Of a DNA stretch of 64,000 nucleotides, positions 33,995 through 43,800 are shown piece by piece. Position 1 is the stretch's first letter. Each line of letters begins with the position of its first letter. The position numbers and the translations under genes were made by a program. The stretch is from Opitutaceae bacterium TAV5 (GTDB taxonomy: Bacteria; Verrucomicrobiota; Verrucomicrobiia; Opitutales; Opitutaceae). The notes beneath the pieces were generated by a model, which searched no databases, was not told the DNA's origin, and was given only the letters and a program-made list of their open reading frames with translations. The stretch covers positions 2,155,001 through 2,219,000 of the forward strand of contig CP007053.1 of NCBI GenBank assembly GCA_000242935.3, read 5' to 3'.

Positions 33995-35725
33995 ATGAAA
34001 CGCTGCCGGCCTTGGTGTGCCCTCATTTTTTCCCTCACAATGTTCGCCATCGCACCCGCCCGGGACGAACTGACTCTCCAGCAACAAATCGACAGGGTCA
34101 TTGCCCGCGGTGAAACCCGCTTCGTCATTCCGCCCGGCGAGCACCGCCTTCCCGCCGGACTCCGTCTCCGCAACCTCAAAAACTTCACCCTCGAGGCCGC
34201 CTCCGCCGACGCGCCCGCAACGCTCATTTTCACCAACCTTCGCGACGGCGGCATCTTCGCCACCGACTGCGACGGCCTCACCCTGCGCGGCTTCACCATC
34301 GACTTCGATCCGCTCGCCTTCACCCAAGGCACCGTCGAATCCATCGACCCGAAAAAACGTGAAATCACCTTCGCGCTCCACGACGGCTACCCCGACCTTG
34401 CTCCGCATTTCCTCACCGGACGCGCCCATCTCTTCGACCCCGCCACGTTGTTGTGGAAAACCACCGCGCCCGACATCTACGCCACCTCCGCCCGCGCTCT
34501 CAGCCCGCGACGAGGCATCCTCCAGTTCGCCGCCAATCCCGCCAAAAACGAGGAATTCAACGCCTTTGCTGTCGGCGACTACATTGCCCTCGATTTTCGT
34601 CACGCCCGCGGCATCCGTGTCGAACGCGCCCGCGACCTGCGCATCGACAACCTCACTCTTCACAGCATCCCCAGCATCGCCGTCATCTGCCGGTTCATGG
34701 AAGGCGACAATGTATTCAACTACAAAATACTTCCGGGGCCACCTCCTCCCGGTGCCACCCTCCCGCGCCTTCTCTCCTCCTCCGCGGACGGTCTCAACTA
34801 CGCCTACGCCCGCACCGGTCCCGTTATCGAAAACTGCGATTTTTCCCGCATGGGCGACGACTCCGTCAATCTCCACGGCATCGCCTTTTACGTCGCTTCC
34901 TCCAGCAACGACAACCGCACCCTGCACCTCCTCCGTCCCTATGGCCCGGAAGCCTTCCCCAGCGTCATCCGCCCCGGTGACGAAGTCCGCGGCCTCGCGT
35001 CCGATTCCTTCGACGTAAAAGGCCGTTCCACACTTGCCGCCTTCCGCGCCGAGGCAGCGCCTCCTCCCGGCGCCCGCGAACTCGCCGCCAGCGTCTGGAA
35101 ATCCGTCGCCGTCCCATCCGGAAAACTCACGTCCTACCGCCTCGATCTCGACAACCCCCTGCCCCTCTCCACCGGCGACTTTGTCGAGATTCCCGCCATC
35201 GCCGCTCCCGGTTACATCATCCGCAACAATCGCTTCACCCAACATCGCGCCCGCGCTCTCCGCCTCATGAGCAGCCACGGTATTGTCGAGGACAATACCA
35301 TCGAAGACATCAAGCAGTCCGCCATCACCATCGGTCCCGAATTTACCTTCGCCCGCGAAGCCGGCTGGGTCGAAGATGTCGTCATCCGTCACAATACCCT
35401 GCGCCGCGTCGCCCTCGATCCCGCCCTCCAGCGTCCCTCCGCCTACACGCCCGGCGCCATCTCTGTTTTCCACCGCGGCGAAATGCCCTCCGCTCCGCTC
35501 CCTGCGATGCGTCACAAAAACATCCGCATCGAGCAAAACACCCTTACTCACACCGGCGGCCCCGGCATTCATGTCAATCAGGCCCAAAACGTGCGCATCG
35601 TCGGAAACACGCTGTCCGATACCAACCTGAACACTCGTCCCTCTGCCTCGTCACTCTACAAACTCACCACCGGCCAGCCCGTCGCAGTCGACAACTCCAC
35701 CGACGTTACCCTCTCCGAACCATGA
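33995..35725 (+). CDS. Secreted right-handed parallel beta-helix protein (locus D, first)
   Basis: A 576-residue exported protein starting at ATG 33995 (MKRCRPWCALIFSLTMFAIAPARDE, a signal peptide). Repeated short strands such as NLKNFTLEAAS, GLTLRGFTIDFDPL, ENCDFSRMGDDSVNLHGIAF, YIIRNNRFTQHRARALRLMSS and NIRIEQNTLTHTGGPGIHVNQ show a parallel beta-helix typical of polysaccharide lyases and glycosidases such as GH28 and GH110-like enzymes. MGDDSVNLHG has the acidic pair at a place where related enzymes keep catalytic Asp residues. It overlaps the next gene by four bases. Its close paralog is at 53243-54967. Confidence 0.82.
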   Translation: MKRCRPWCALIFSLTMFAIAPARDELTLQQQIDRVIARGETRFVIPPGEHRLPAGLRLRNLKNFTLEAASADAPATLIFTNLRDGGIFATDCDGLTLRGFTIDFDPLAFTQGTVESIDPKKREITFALHDGYPDLAPHFLTGRAHLFDPATLLWKTTAPDIYATSARALSPRRGILQFAANPAKNEEFNAFAVGDYIALDFRHARGIRVERARDLRIDNLTLHSIPSIAVICRFMEGDNVFNYKILPGPPPPGATLPRLLSSSADGLNYAYARTGPVIENCDFSRMGDDSVNLHGIAFYVASSSNDNRTLHLLRPYGPEAFPSVIRPGDEVRGLASDSFDVKGRSTLAAFRAEAAPPPGARELAASVWKSVAVPSGKLTSYRLDLDNPLPLSTGDFVEIPAIAAPGYIIRNNRFTQHRARALRLMSSHGIVEDNTIEDIKQSAITIGPEFTFAREAGWVEDVVIRHNTLRRVALDPALQRPSAYTPGAISVFHRGEMPSAPLPAMRHKNIRIEQNTLTHTGGPGIHVNQAQNVRIVGNTLSDTNLNTRPSASSLYKLTTGQPVAVDNSTDVTLSEP

Positions 35726-36777
35726 CCCTCGCCCGCCCGATCCTCGCCGCCATCGCTGCTTCTCTTCTTTTAGTTCCCGCCATCTTCGCTGCCGATACCG
35801 CCTCTCCCGCAGGCCGCCGTCTCACCGTGGATGCCCGGCTTTCCTCCGCCGAAGCCGCCTCCGCGTCAGATACCTTCCGTTCACTCGCTGCGGCCGTTGC
35901 CGTCCTTCGCCCCGGCGACACCCTGTGGATCGCTCCCGACAGCGGACCGTATCGGGAGGTTCTCTACATCAGAACCTCCGGCACTCCCGACGCCTCGATC
36001 ATCGTCGAAGGTAACGACAACGAAATCACCGGATTCGACCCGCTTGCCTTTTCCGCCGGCAACTCCGCCGCCGTCGCCGCGCCCTGGCCCTTCGTTCTCC
36101 GCCACAACGGCAAACGCATCCCGCAGGACGCCTCCACGCAAGCCTTCACCGGAGGCATCACCTGGAATCCCGATAACAAAACCCTGACCCTCGCTCCCGG
36201 CACTTCGCCCGAAGGCTGGGAAATTTCCGTCCGCGATTTCGGCGTCCGCATCAGCGGAGCCTCGCACCACATCTACCGCAACCTCGTCGCCACCGGCTCG
36301 CGCAACGACGGCTTCAACCTTCACGGCGACTGCGCCGGACTCCTTTTCGAAAACATCACCGGCGCGCAGAACCTCGACGAAGGCTTCTCCGCACACGAAA
36401 CCGCCAGCGCCGAAATCCGCGGCGCCCGGTTTTACGAAAACGACAACGGCCTTCTTAACATCCAGCAAAGCCGGCTCGTTCTCACCGATGCCGACATTCA
36501 CGACAACCTTGGACTCGGCCTCGGCTTCAACGCCGAGACCACGGTCGAAGCCCGCAACGTCCGTGTCTGGGGCAACGGCATGCTTCAGTTCCTTCTTTCC
36601 GGCACGGTCAGCGCCTCCTTCGAAAACACCACCATTTACCGGAATCCACACTCCACCCGTCCCTGGATCACCTACCAGGAAACCGCCAGCCGCCCCTCTC
36701 CCGGCACCCACGCGGTCGCCCGCACCATCCAGTGGACCGGCGCCAAACCCCGCTTCTCGCAAGCCGACGCTCCATGA
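35722..36777 (+). CDS. Secreted right-handed parallel beta-helix protein (locus D, second)
   Basis: A 351-residue exported protein; its ATG overlaps the previous stop (ATGA), indicating translational coupling. The signal is MTLARPILAAIAASLLLVPAIFAAD. Beta-helix turns include RPGDTLWIAPDSGPYREVLYI, ISGASHHIYRNLVATGSRNDG, ENITGAQNLDEGFSAHET and RFYENDNGLLNIQQSRL. RNDGFNLHG and NLDEGFSAH are the most conserved stretches between this protein and the longer paralog at 54999-56753, which carries about 200 extra N-terminal residues. Enzyme class unknown; a lyase or glycosidase is likely from the fold and setting. Confidence 0.8.
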   Translation: MTLARPILAAIAASLLLVPAIFAADTASPAGRRLTVDARLSSAEAASASDTFRSLAAAVAVLRPGDTLWIAPDSGPYREVLYIRTSGTPDASIIVEGNDNEITGFDPLAFSAGNSAAVAAPWPFVLRHNGKRIPQDASTQAFTGGITWNPDNKTLTLAPGTSPEGWEISVRDFGVRISGASHHIYRNLVATGSRNDGFNLHGDCAGLLFENITGAQNLDEGFSAHETASAEIRGARFYENDNGLLNIQQSRLVLTDADIHDNLGLGLGFNAETTVEARNVRVWGNGMLQFLLSGTVSASFENTTIYRNPHSTRPWITYQETASRPSPGTHAVARTIQWTGAKPRFSQADAP

Positions 36778-36838
36778 GCGCCCCATGCCCGCCCGCCTGC
36801 CCCCATTCTTAATTCTTAACTTTTGATTCTTGATTTCC

Positions 36839-38173
36839 ATGAAGCACCGTTACGCCGCCGTCGGCACCGGGGGACGCATCCCGATGTTCATCGATCCCAT
36901 CGCCGACACTTACCGCGACACGTCCGAACTTGTCGGCCTCTGCGACACCTCTGCCACGCGTCGCCGCTATCACCGCGACCGTCTTTCCCGCGACTATGGC
37001 ATCGCGCCCGTTCCTGATTACGATGCAGCCGACTTCGATCGCATGCTCGCCGAACAAAAACCCGGCACCGTCATCGTCTGCACACCCGACTACACGCACC
37101 ACGACTACATCGTCCGCGCGCTCGATTCCGGTTGCGACGTCATCTCCGAAAAACCGCTCACCACCACGGCGGAAAACTTCGCCGCCATCGACGCCGCCAT
37201 TCGCCGCAATCCCGGCCGCCGCCTCCGCACGGCCTTCAACTACCGCTGGGCGCCCGGCGCCACCCGCGTGCGCCAGCTCGTCGCCTCCGGCGCCATCGGC
37301 ACGGTCAAACACGTGGATTTTGAATACATGCTCAACACTGCCCACGGCGCCGATTACTTCCGCCGCTGGCACAGCTACAAAAAATACTCCGGCGGCCTGC
37401 TCGTTCACAAATCCACCCATCACTTCGACCTCATCAACTGGTGGATCGACGCCATTCCGGAAACCGTTTTTGCGATGGGCGGCCTCGTTTTTTACGGCAA
37501 ACAGAACGCCCTCGCCCGCGGCCAGGAACACCTCACCCGCTATCCCCGCTACACCGGGCATCCGGAGTCGGAAGGCGACCCCTTCCGCATGAACCTCGAA
37601 GGCGATCCCACGCTCAACGCCCTCTACCGCCAAGCCGAGGCCGACAGCGGCTACATCCGCGACGAGAACGTCTTTCGCGACGGCATCGACATCGAGGACA
37701 GCATGAGCCTCACGCTCCGCTACCGCACCGGCGTCATGGCCTCGTATTCACTCAACGCCTACTGTCCCTGCGAAGGTTTCCGCGTCTCCATCAGCGGCGA
37801 CGCCGGTCGCCTCGACTACACCGAGCAGCACGCCGCGCACATCATCACCGGCGACCGCGAGATCAAACACGACCCCCGCGCCGCCCGCGGTTCCACGCTC
37901 TGCATCCAGAAACTTTTCGGCGACCCCGAAGAGATTCCGGTCATCATGCCCGAAGGCGGCCACGGCGGCGCCGATCCGCTCATTCAGGAGCAGATGTTCT
38001 CCAGCACGCCGCCCCCCGATCCCGATCACCGCAATGCGGGCCACGAACAGGGTGCGGCCTCGCTTCTCGTCGGAGCCGCCGCCAACCGCTCCATCGCCAC
38101 CGGCCAGCCCGTGCGCATCACCGACCTCTTCCCACTCCAACCCGCCGCCCGGAGGCTTCATGAACTGGCCTGA
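36839..38173 (+). CDS. Gfo/Idh/MocA family oxidoreductase (locus D)
   Basis: A 444-residue NAD(P)-dependent sugar or inositol oxidoreductase. It opens MKHRYAAVGTGGRIPMF, a Rossmann loop at the extreme N-terminus, followed by VIVCTPDYTHHDYIVRALDSG and VISEKPLTT with the conserved catalytic Lys. The C-terminal half has GGLLVHKSTHHFDLINWWI, giving a candidate His pair. It is longer than the usual 340-380 residues because of an insert near 220-260. No signal peptide, so it is cytoplasmic and probably acts on the sugar released by the locus D enzymes. It closes the plus-strand series. Confidence 0.87.
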   Translation: MKHRYAAVGTGGRIPMFIDPIADTYRDTSELVGLCDTSATRRRYHRDRLSRDYGIAPVPDYDAADFDRMLAEQKPGTVIVCTPDYTHHDYIVRALDSGCDVISEKPLTTTAENFAAIDAAIRRNPGRRLRTAFNYRWAPGATRVRQLVASGAIGTVKHVDFEYMLNTAHGADYFRRWHSYKKYSGGLLVHKSTHHFDLINWWIDAIPETVFAMGGLVFYGKQNALARGQEHLTRYPRYTGHPESEGDPFRMNLEGDPTLNALYRQAEADSGYIRDENVFRDGIDIEDSMSLTLRYRTGVMASYSLNAYCPCEGFRVSISGDAGRLDYTEQHAAHIITGDREIKHDPRAARGSTLCIQKLFGDPEEIPVIMPEGGHGGADPLIQEQMFSSTPPPDPDHRNAGHEQGAASLLVGAAANRSIATGQPVRITDLFPLQPAARRLHELA

Positions 38174-38254
38174 GCGCATGCTGCCTGTCTGCCTATGCGG
38201 TTGGTCCGTCAGCCAAGTAAGCTCGATTGCCGGGAAATCGATCGAAATCAATTA

Positions 38255-38264
38255 GTGTTAACAC
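38255..38264. promoter_or_regulatory. GTGTTAACAC perfect palindrome
   Basis: A ten-base perfect palindrome in the gap between the Gfo/Idh/MocA gene (+) and the convergent locus E pseudopilin gene (-). No gene starts nearby, so its use is unclear. The bases after it (to about 38324) are open in a plus frame ending LEHLLQDARIDLVGLKR and may be a decayed gene end. Confidence 0.3.
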
Positions 38265-38327
38265 GACCTGGAACACCTTCTCCAGGATGCCCGGATCGAC
38301 CTGGTCGGCCTGAAGCGATGATCTCCT

Positions 38328-39047
38328 TTACTTGAAGCCGAAAAACATGAGCTTCCATTCATCGCTTTCCGGTGCGTAGCGAACGGGGGCGGCGTGGAAA
38401 TCCGCAAAGACCACGTTCACTTTCGACTGGTGCCGGTCAGGCACTCGATCGGGGGAACGATAAAGGTGGTTGGGATAATTGATCGCATCGGCGTAGAGTA
38501 TGGTTTGCGAGAGGAGTTGGGTTTTGCCGGCAGCTGCTCCTTGAAGTGCAACCGGACAGTTTTTGGGATCCACAACTTTCTCGGGCGTAAATCCGGCGAG
38601 TCCGTCGGCATTGATAGCGTAACCGAACTGCCCGCGAAAGAGTGTGTCCGGGGAAGAAATGGCGGCAGGACAGGTGTAAGGATTGCTGGCAAGGGAACCG
38701 ACGACTTTGATTTCCAGACTGTTTACGTTTTCATACGCAACACTGAGATGGGGAACGATGTCCTTTGGCCAGTAATTAACTTGCGGATACGTATTTCTAT
38801 TTTCCATCATGAACATGCTGGTGGCGATGCCAAGTTGCCGGAGATTGGAAATGCAACGGACCTGCGTGGCCTTTCCGCGGACCGAGGACACGGTCGCGAG
38901 TGTGATCGCGGCGAGGACTCCAATAATCGCAATGACAACCAGCAACTCGACCAGCGTGAAGCCCGTCGCCAGCCTTCGTGTCCGAAAAAGTGGCCGGTAT
39001 GACTGAGCAAATGGCGGGGTGCAGGGAACGATGGGTTTTGCAGGCAT
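38328..39047 (-). CDS. Orphan prepilin-type (pseudopilin-like) protein, locus E
   Basis: A 239-residue protein with ATG|FTLVELLVVIAIIGVLAAI; position -1 is Gly. The start at 39047 is used (an ATG at 39053 adds two residues). The globular part has TQVRCISNLRQLGIATSMFMMENRN, PYTCPAAISSPD and ends NVVFADFHAAPV, a FADFH version of the H-X9-DG motif. It is the last gene of the minus-strand locus E operon behind the PEP-CTERM gene. Confidence 0.87.
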   Translation of the reverse strand: MPAKPIVPCTPPFAQSYRPLFRTRRLATGFTLVELLVVIAIIGVLAAITLATVSSVRGKATQVRCISNLRQLGIATSMFMMENRNTYPQVNYWPKDIVPHLSVAYENVNSLEIKVVGSLASNPYTCPAAISSPDTLFRGQFGYAINADGLAGFTPEKVVDPKNCPVALQGAAAGKTQLLSQTILYADAINYPNHLYRSPDRVPDRHQSKVNVVFADFHAAPVRYAPESDEWKLMFFGFK

Positions 39048-39150
39048 AAGCAAAGTTTACCGGGAGAGGGGTGTGAAAGAGTGTCCGGAACCGGACTGGC
39101 CGACGAGGGCAGGCCTCCGTCGGCCAACAAACAAACGGGCCGGGATTCGG

Positions 39151-40119
39151 CTATCGTAAGATGCGGCGGCGACGCATGGAGACAACCAGCAGCAACGCAG
39201 GGAGGGCGGTCAGTAACGCTGCCGTGGATGGCTCGGGGATCGAAGAGAACGTAGAGGGAGCCGAATCGTAGAGACGAAAGAGATCGTAATCTATGTTCGA
39301 AGCTGTCGCGGAGGGATCGCCTCCGCCGAGCAATAACTGACTGTTGGCAAATCCGTTGCCCGCGATACTGGAGCTGATCTTGAAGGTGGCGGTAGATGCG
39401 GAGGGGAGCGACGCGCCGGTGATATCAATGGCATCGCCGTCGGCCTGGGTAAACAACTTCATCGTCACCCAGCCATCGTCATCCGTGCTGAACGTGAATC
39501 CGATATGATTTACCGCTCCGAACGTATAGGACAGCGGGGCGGAGATCTTGACGGAAGAGGAAGTGTTGCCGGTCGTCTTGTCGGTAAATGCAGCCCCTCC
39601 GCCAGCCAGCAGTTCCAGAGTGAACGTGGTGGCGCTGTTGGCATTCAGGACAAGGCGCAGGCCTGACGTATCCGTTGTACCGCGCCCCCTGGTGTCGATG
39701 GGGCGAAACCAGTTGACCTTGGAGGCGTCGGTCACGCTGTTGACCCGAAAGAACAAGTCGGCCCCGCCGTTGAGCACGACATTCGCTCCCGACACGGTGC
39801 TCATCGCCGCCCAGGAATTGGCTGCGCTGGTTGGCGTGAAGTCGGCGACATAGGAGGAGGTGGTGGCGCTCCCACTACCGTTATTGACGCGGTTGAGATA
39901 AGAGCCTTGGCCGAGGCTGTTGGTGTCCTCGATGGATGCGCTCCAGTTGGCGTCGCCGGCGTTCACGACACCGGTGCCTCCGATAGAAACGATCTGGCTG
40001 CTGCTGGCAAAGTCGGCCTCAAAGATGAGGGCGGCGCGGGTGGAGGGTATGGCAAACGCGGCCAGAAGAGCGGCGGCGGTGGATACGGCAATGGCCGATG
40101 ATTGTATTTTATTTTTCAT
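39151..40119 (-). CDS. PEP-CTERM sorting domain protein (locus E)
   Basis: A 322-residue exported protein from ATG 40119: MKNKIQSSAIAVSTAAALLAAFAIPSTRAA is the signal. The body is a lectin-like beta-sandwich (ALIFEADFASSSQIV, WFRPIDTRGRGTTDTSGLRLVLN, YTFGAVNHIGFTFSTDDDGW). The tail is SIPEPSTAALLTALPALLL and RRRRILR. It lies 40 bases after the small carbohydrate-binding-like gene and 103 before the pseudopilin gene. The longer open frame upstream is not supported because it crosses the preceding gene. Confidence 0.87.
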   Translation of the reverse strand: MKNKIQSSAIAVSTAAALLAAFAIPSTRAALIFEADFASSSQIVSIGGTGVVNAGDANWSASIEDTNSLGQGSYLNRVNNGSGSATTSSYVADFTPTSAANSWAAMSTVSGANVVLNGGADLFFRVNSVTDASKVNWFRPIDTRGRGTTDTSGLRLVLNANSATTFTLELLAGGGAAFTDKTTGNTSSSVKISAPLSYTFGAVNHIGFTFSTDDDGWVTMKLFTQADGDAIDITGASLPSASTATFKISSSIAGNGFANSQLLLGGGDPSATASNIDYDLFRLYDSAPSTFSSIPEPSTAALLTALPALLLVVSMRRRRILR

Positions 40120-40159
40120 GGCAAATGGAAGGAATCCAATGGAATTGTGCGCTGTTGTT

Positions 40160-40870
40160 TCAGAAGGAGGTGACGGGGATGGAGGAACCGGTCTTTTCAA
40201 CTTCCACGTCGTCGAACCAGACGATGCCTTTCGCCAAGCGGAGTTGCAGGACGATGCGGAGTTGTCCGGTGTCGGCCTTGGTCTCGAAGGGAAGCTCAAG
40301 CTGGAACCAGTCCCGGGTGCCGCTGCGAAGTGTCGCGGGAATGGGCTGGTTGATACGGAGATTTTTTCCGTCCCAGAACAGGGCATTGTCCTTGGGACCA
40401 ATATGCGTCCAGACGTGAACACCACCCCGGTGTTCTTTGGGATTGGGGACGACGCCTTCGGTCTTCACCCGGAGTTTGATCACGTAGCGGGTGTTGGCCT
40501 GAACGGGGAAGGGCGAGATGGAGGCGGTTGTTATGCCGGAGTCCTCCGCGTTTTCGATGCGCAGCGAGTATTTCCCGGAGTGTTTGACGTCGGCATCCCT
40601 GGCCAGGGTGCTCTTCACGGGGTCCTCGGCGGTGCTGAACGGGGCCAGAGCCTCGGCCTGAACCGTGACGCCGGCCGGGATCTCTCCGCCGGGCAACAGC
40701 GGTATGCGCCGGCCGGGAGGCGGATCGAAATGTATCCAGTTTTCCATCCCTCCATTGATCGGAATCGGCTGCGAATGGAGGGCAATGGCGCCGGCTGACA
40801 GGGCGAACAGGAGTGTGATCGCGCCGAGGATACAGGGACGGCAGACGGCGGTTGTCGAATACGTGGTCAT
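40160..40870 (-). CDS. Secreted carbohydrate-binding-like protein
   Basis: A 236-residue exported protein without a recognised catalytic motif. The signal spans about residues 1-33 (CILGAITLLFALSAGAIALHS). The rest looks like a galactose-binding-type jelly roll: NGGMENWIHFDPPPG, KHSGKYSLRIENAEDSG, ISPFPVQANTRYVIKLRVKTEG, WFQLELPFETKADTGQLRIVLQL and a terminal GIVWFDDVEVEKTGS. That layout is common for carbohydrate-binding modules. It starts 14 bases after the GH42-like stop, so the two are co-transcribed. Confidence 0.72.
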   Translation of the reverse strand: MTTYSTTAVCRPCILGAITLLFALSAGAIALHSQPIPINGGMENWIHFDPPPGRRIPLLPGGEIPAGVTVQAEALAPFSTAEDPVKSTLARDADVKHSGKYSLRIENAEDSGITTASISPFPVQANTRYVIKLRVKTEGVVPNPKEHRGGVHVWTHIGPKDNALFWDGKNLRINQPIPATLRSGTRDWFQLELPFETKADTGQLRIVLQLRLAKGIVWFDDVEVEKTGSSIPVTSF

Positions 40871-40884
40871 GATTTGCGAGAGGT

Positions 40885-43800
40885 TTATTCGTGATCGGGT
40901 CGGGTAATTGTCTTTTCGTGAATATCCAGGGTGAGCGCCCGGATGGAGAGCCGTCCGGCGCCGCCCCAGGCAAAGAGTTCAAGCGTGTTGGCCGAGCGGG
41001 GCCGCACCCACGGCGTGAGATCGAGCGTCCAGCGTTTGCCGATGTTGTGATGGAAGCGGCGGACGAGGCGGCCGTTGACAATGATGCCAGCCAGGGGGCC
41101 ATCGGCATCGACGCGCAGTGAGACGCCTTTCCCGGCCAGGTCTTCGGGCAGCTGAACGGTGCGGCGGAGGGTGAAGGCGGTGACCGTCCCCGGCAGAGTG
41201 ACGGGCGAGGCGGGATGCAGAGCGTCTTGCGTCGGAATCCATTCACCGGACAGGTCGATGGTGCCGGCGGGATTCGGCGCATAGGCGAGCCAGGGAGCGC
41301 CGGCGGCTCCGGCCACATCGCCCCTCCCGCGGATTTCTACCGCCAGGGTGTGCTCGCTACCGGGAAGCATAACGCCGGGAGACAAAAATCCTTCGAGGCC
41401 ATTCGGACTCCAGTCGCGGATGAGTTTTCCGTCCAGCCAGACACGGGCCTGATCCCGGAAGGTGTGGCCGGACCAGATCGACATGATCCAGAGGGAAATC
41501 TCGCCGTCGTTCCACGCTGCCGGAATAGTGAAGGTTTTCCGGAACACGGCATGCTTCACGCCGGAATGGCCGAGCGGAGTCCAAATGCCAAAACGCATGC
41601 GCTCCCAATCCTTGTCGTCGATTCCGATTCCGGAAAAGGCAGCGCCATCCTCCCCGGCCTGAAGCGGCCTGAAAGCCCAGTCGCGGCCGAGGTTCCTGGA
41701 AATCGCCTCGTCGGGCGCAGGCAACGTGGCTTCCTTCGGCGCGGGAGTAGTGCCGCGCCACCAGGAGCGTTGCAGGGCGAACCATGAGGAGGCGGCATTC
41801 GTGATGGCGTGGCGCGGGGTGAGGAAGCCGCGGGTTTCGAGCGGGCGCAGGACCATCCGGATACGGTTTCCCGAAACAGGAAGGTTTCGTCCAGCCTTGA
41901 CGTCAAACGCCGTGCCGACCGTCGGATTGCCGGGCAGCACGAGCTGGATGTCGAAAGATTCGGCGGGATTCCGGTTCCAAAGCATCCACACGTTATGGAG
42001 TCCATTGTTGGATACAAAATGACGGACGATGATAGAGTCCTGCGCGGGTTCAAGCCGGTAGGGCAGGCGGGGGACACCGCGCCACTCGAGCAGCCGGGTC
42101 AGGAGACGGGTAAGAGCATCGTTCTGGCTTTGCGTGGTATTCCGGAACGGCCGGTGGGTGCTGGCAGCAGGCTCTATCCGGTCCGGGATGCCGTCGGAAG
42201 AAAATTTGCAGCCAACTTGCACGACAAGACCTTGGCCAAGCGAGCGCATGCCGATGGCGGTGGAGCCGTCGGGCCAAAGCATGAGCGGTTTGGCGTCGGG
42301 GACGACAGGCTGGAGCGTCAAGCCATTGGCAGGCATGGCGCTCCAGTCGTCGACAAACACATCCTGCCCGGGAGCGGGCGTAAGGGAGCGGAAGGTTTTT
42401 TCGTCCGTCCCTGGTTTCCGGGAATCAATGCCAGTCACCCGAAAGCCGGTAAGCCGGGCGATGGGCCAGGCATTGGCCTGCGTGGAGGTGTGGCGTCCGG
42501 TCTGGCCAAAGGTGACGAAGGTGCCGCCAGCGCGAACATAGCGTTCGATGGCGGACACGAGCGGCTCGTCCATGATCGCGGTGCTGGTGTCGATGATAAC
42601 GGAGTAGCGGTCTGCATCGGCCTCTTCGTTGGCGGAAGCAAAGAAGGAGGACTCGGTGAGGGCATCGCTTTCGAATACGCCCTGAAGGTTGGCGCGGATG
42701 TTCCAGCTCCAGTATCCGGAACCGATATTGATATCGGGCGCCTTGTTGGAGACCGGGTTGCCCGCTCCCCACGGCCAGGAGGTCAGGCCCGCGGAGCGGT
42801 CGGAATACAGGGCGGCGACACGGGCGGCGGGGCCGTGATATTTTCCGAGGAGCTTGAGGACCGGAAGGTCTTCTTCAAACTGGGCTTTGATTTCGGGATT
42901 CCAAAGCACAGAACCAATATGGATGAAATAGTCGATACCCTGCAGCCCTTCGGTTGAGTAGCGGCCAACAAGTTGCCGGAAGCCGGTGCGGTCGCGCGCG
43001 GGCTCGCCAGGTTCGAGGCTGAAAGGGAGACGCGCGCCACGCATGACGGCTGGCAACATGTCCCCCCAAACGGTTCCCATCCATCCCGTGTTGTGAAAAT
43101 TCCCTCCATAGCCGAGAGCCAGTTTCTTGATGCCATCCAGAGCGGAATCGGGAGCCATGAGCACGATCTGGCGTTCCTTGTCCACGGCGCGAATCATCTC
43201 CATGCCGCGCCGCAGGGTGTCGATGCGGGTTTGTATCATCCAGTCATGGAAATCCGCCCAGCGGGCGTTCCAGGCCATGTCGGACGACGGATAGGTTTGG
43301 GGTGGAATGGATGAAAGATACACCTTGTATCCAAGAAATCCCTTCGGAAGCCGGAGCGTGATCTGGTTGCGCCCCGCCTTGAGTTTCCCGGTCACTTCCA
43401 ATGCCCCCCAATGATTGAATTGGGGCACCGAGCTCGCATAGCCGGCGCGCCCTGTGAGCTCTCCGTTAAGGGCGACGGCAAGGTGGTCGCGATGGGCCAG
43501 GTTCAGATCCCAAATGTAAAGCCAGACGCGGCGGTTGGCGGGTGCGGACAACCAGTCCTCCGAAACGTCTATGTCGCGTCGGTAAACCGCGGGACGTTTG
43601 GGCAGGAGCATGACGATGTCATCCCCAGGGGCCCGGACCTGCGGCCAGGCGGAGTCGTCGAAGTTTTCCGCGAACCACTCGTCGGGCGCCCCCTTGGTGG
43701 GCACAAGCGAGGATCCCATGGTAATCTGGCTCCAGCCGGGGGCTTCGGTGTTCTGTCCTGCAACGGAGGGTTCGTAGCCGATCCGCCATGTGCCGGCCAG

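Noticed and set aside
33818-35587. Minus-strand open frame of 589 codons opposite the first locus D beta-helix gene
   Set aside because: Low-complexity antisense translation; the plus-strand gene has a signal peptide and a paralog.
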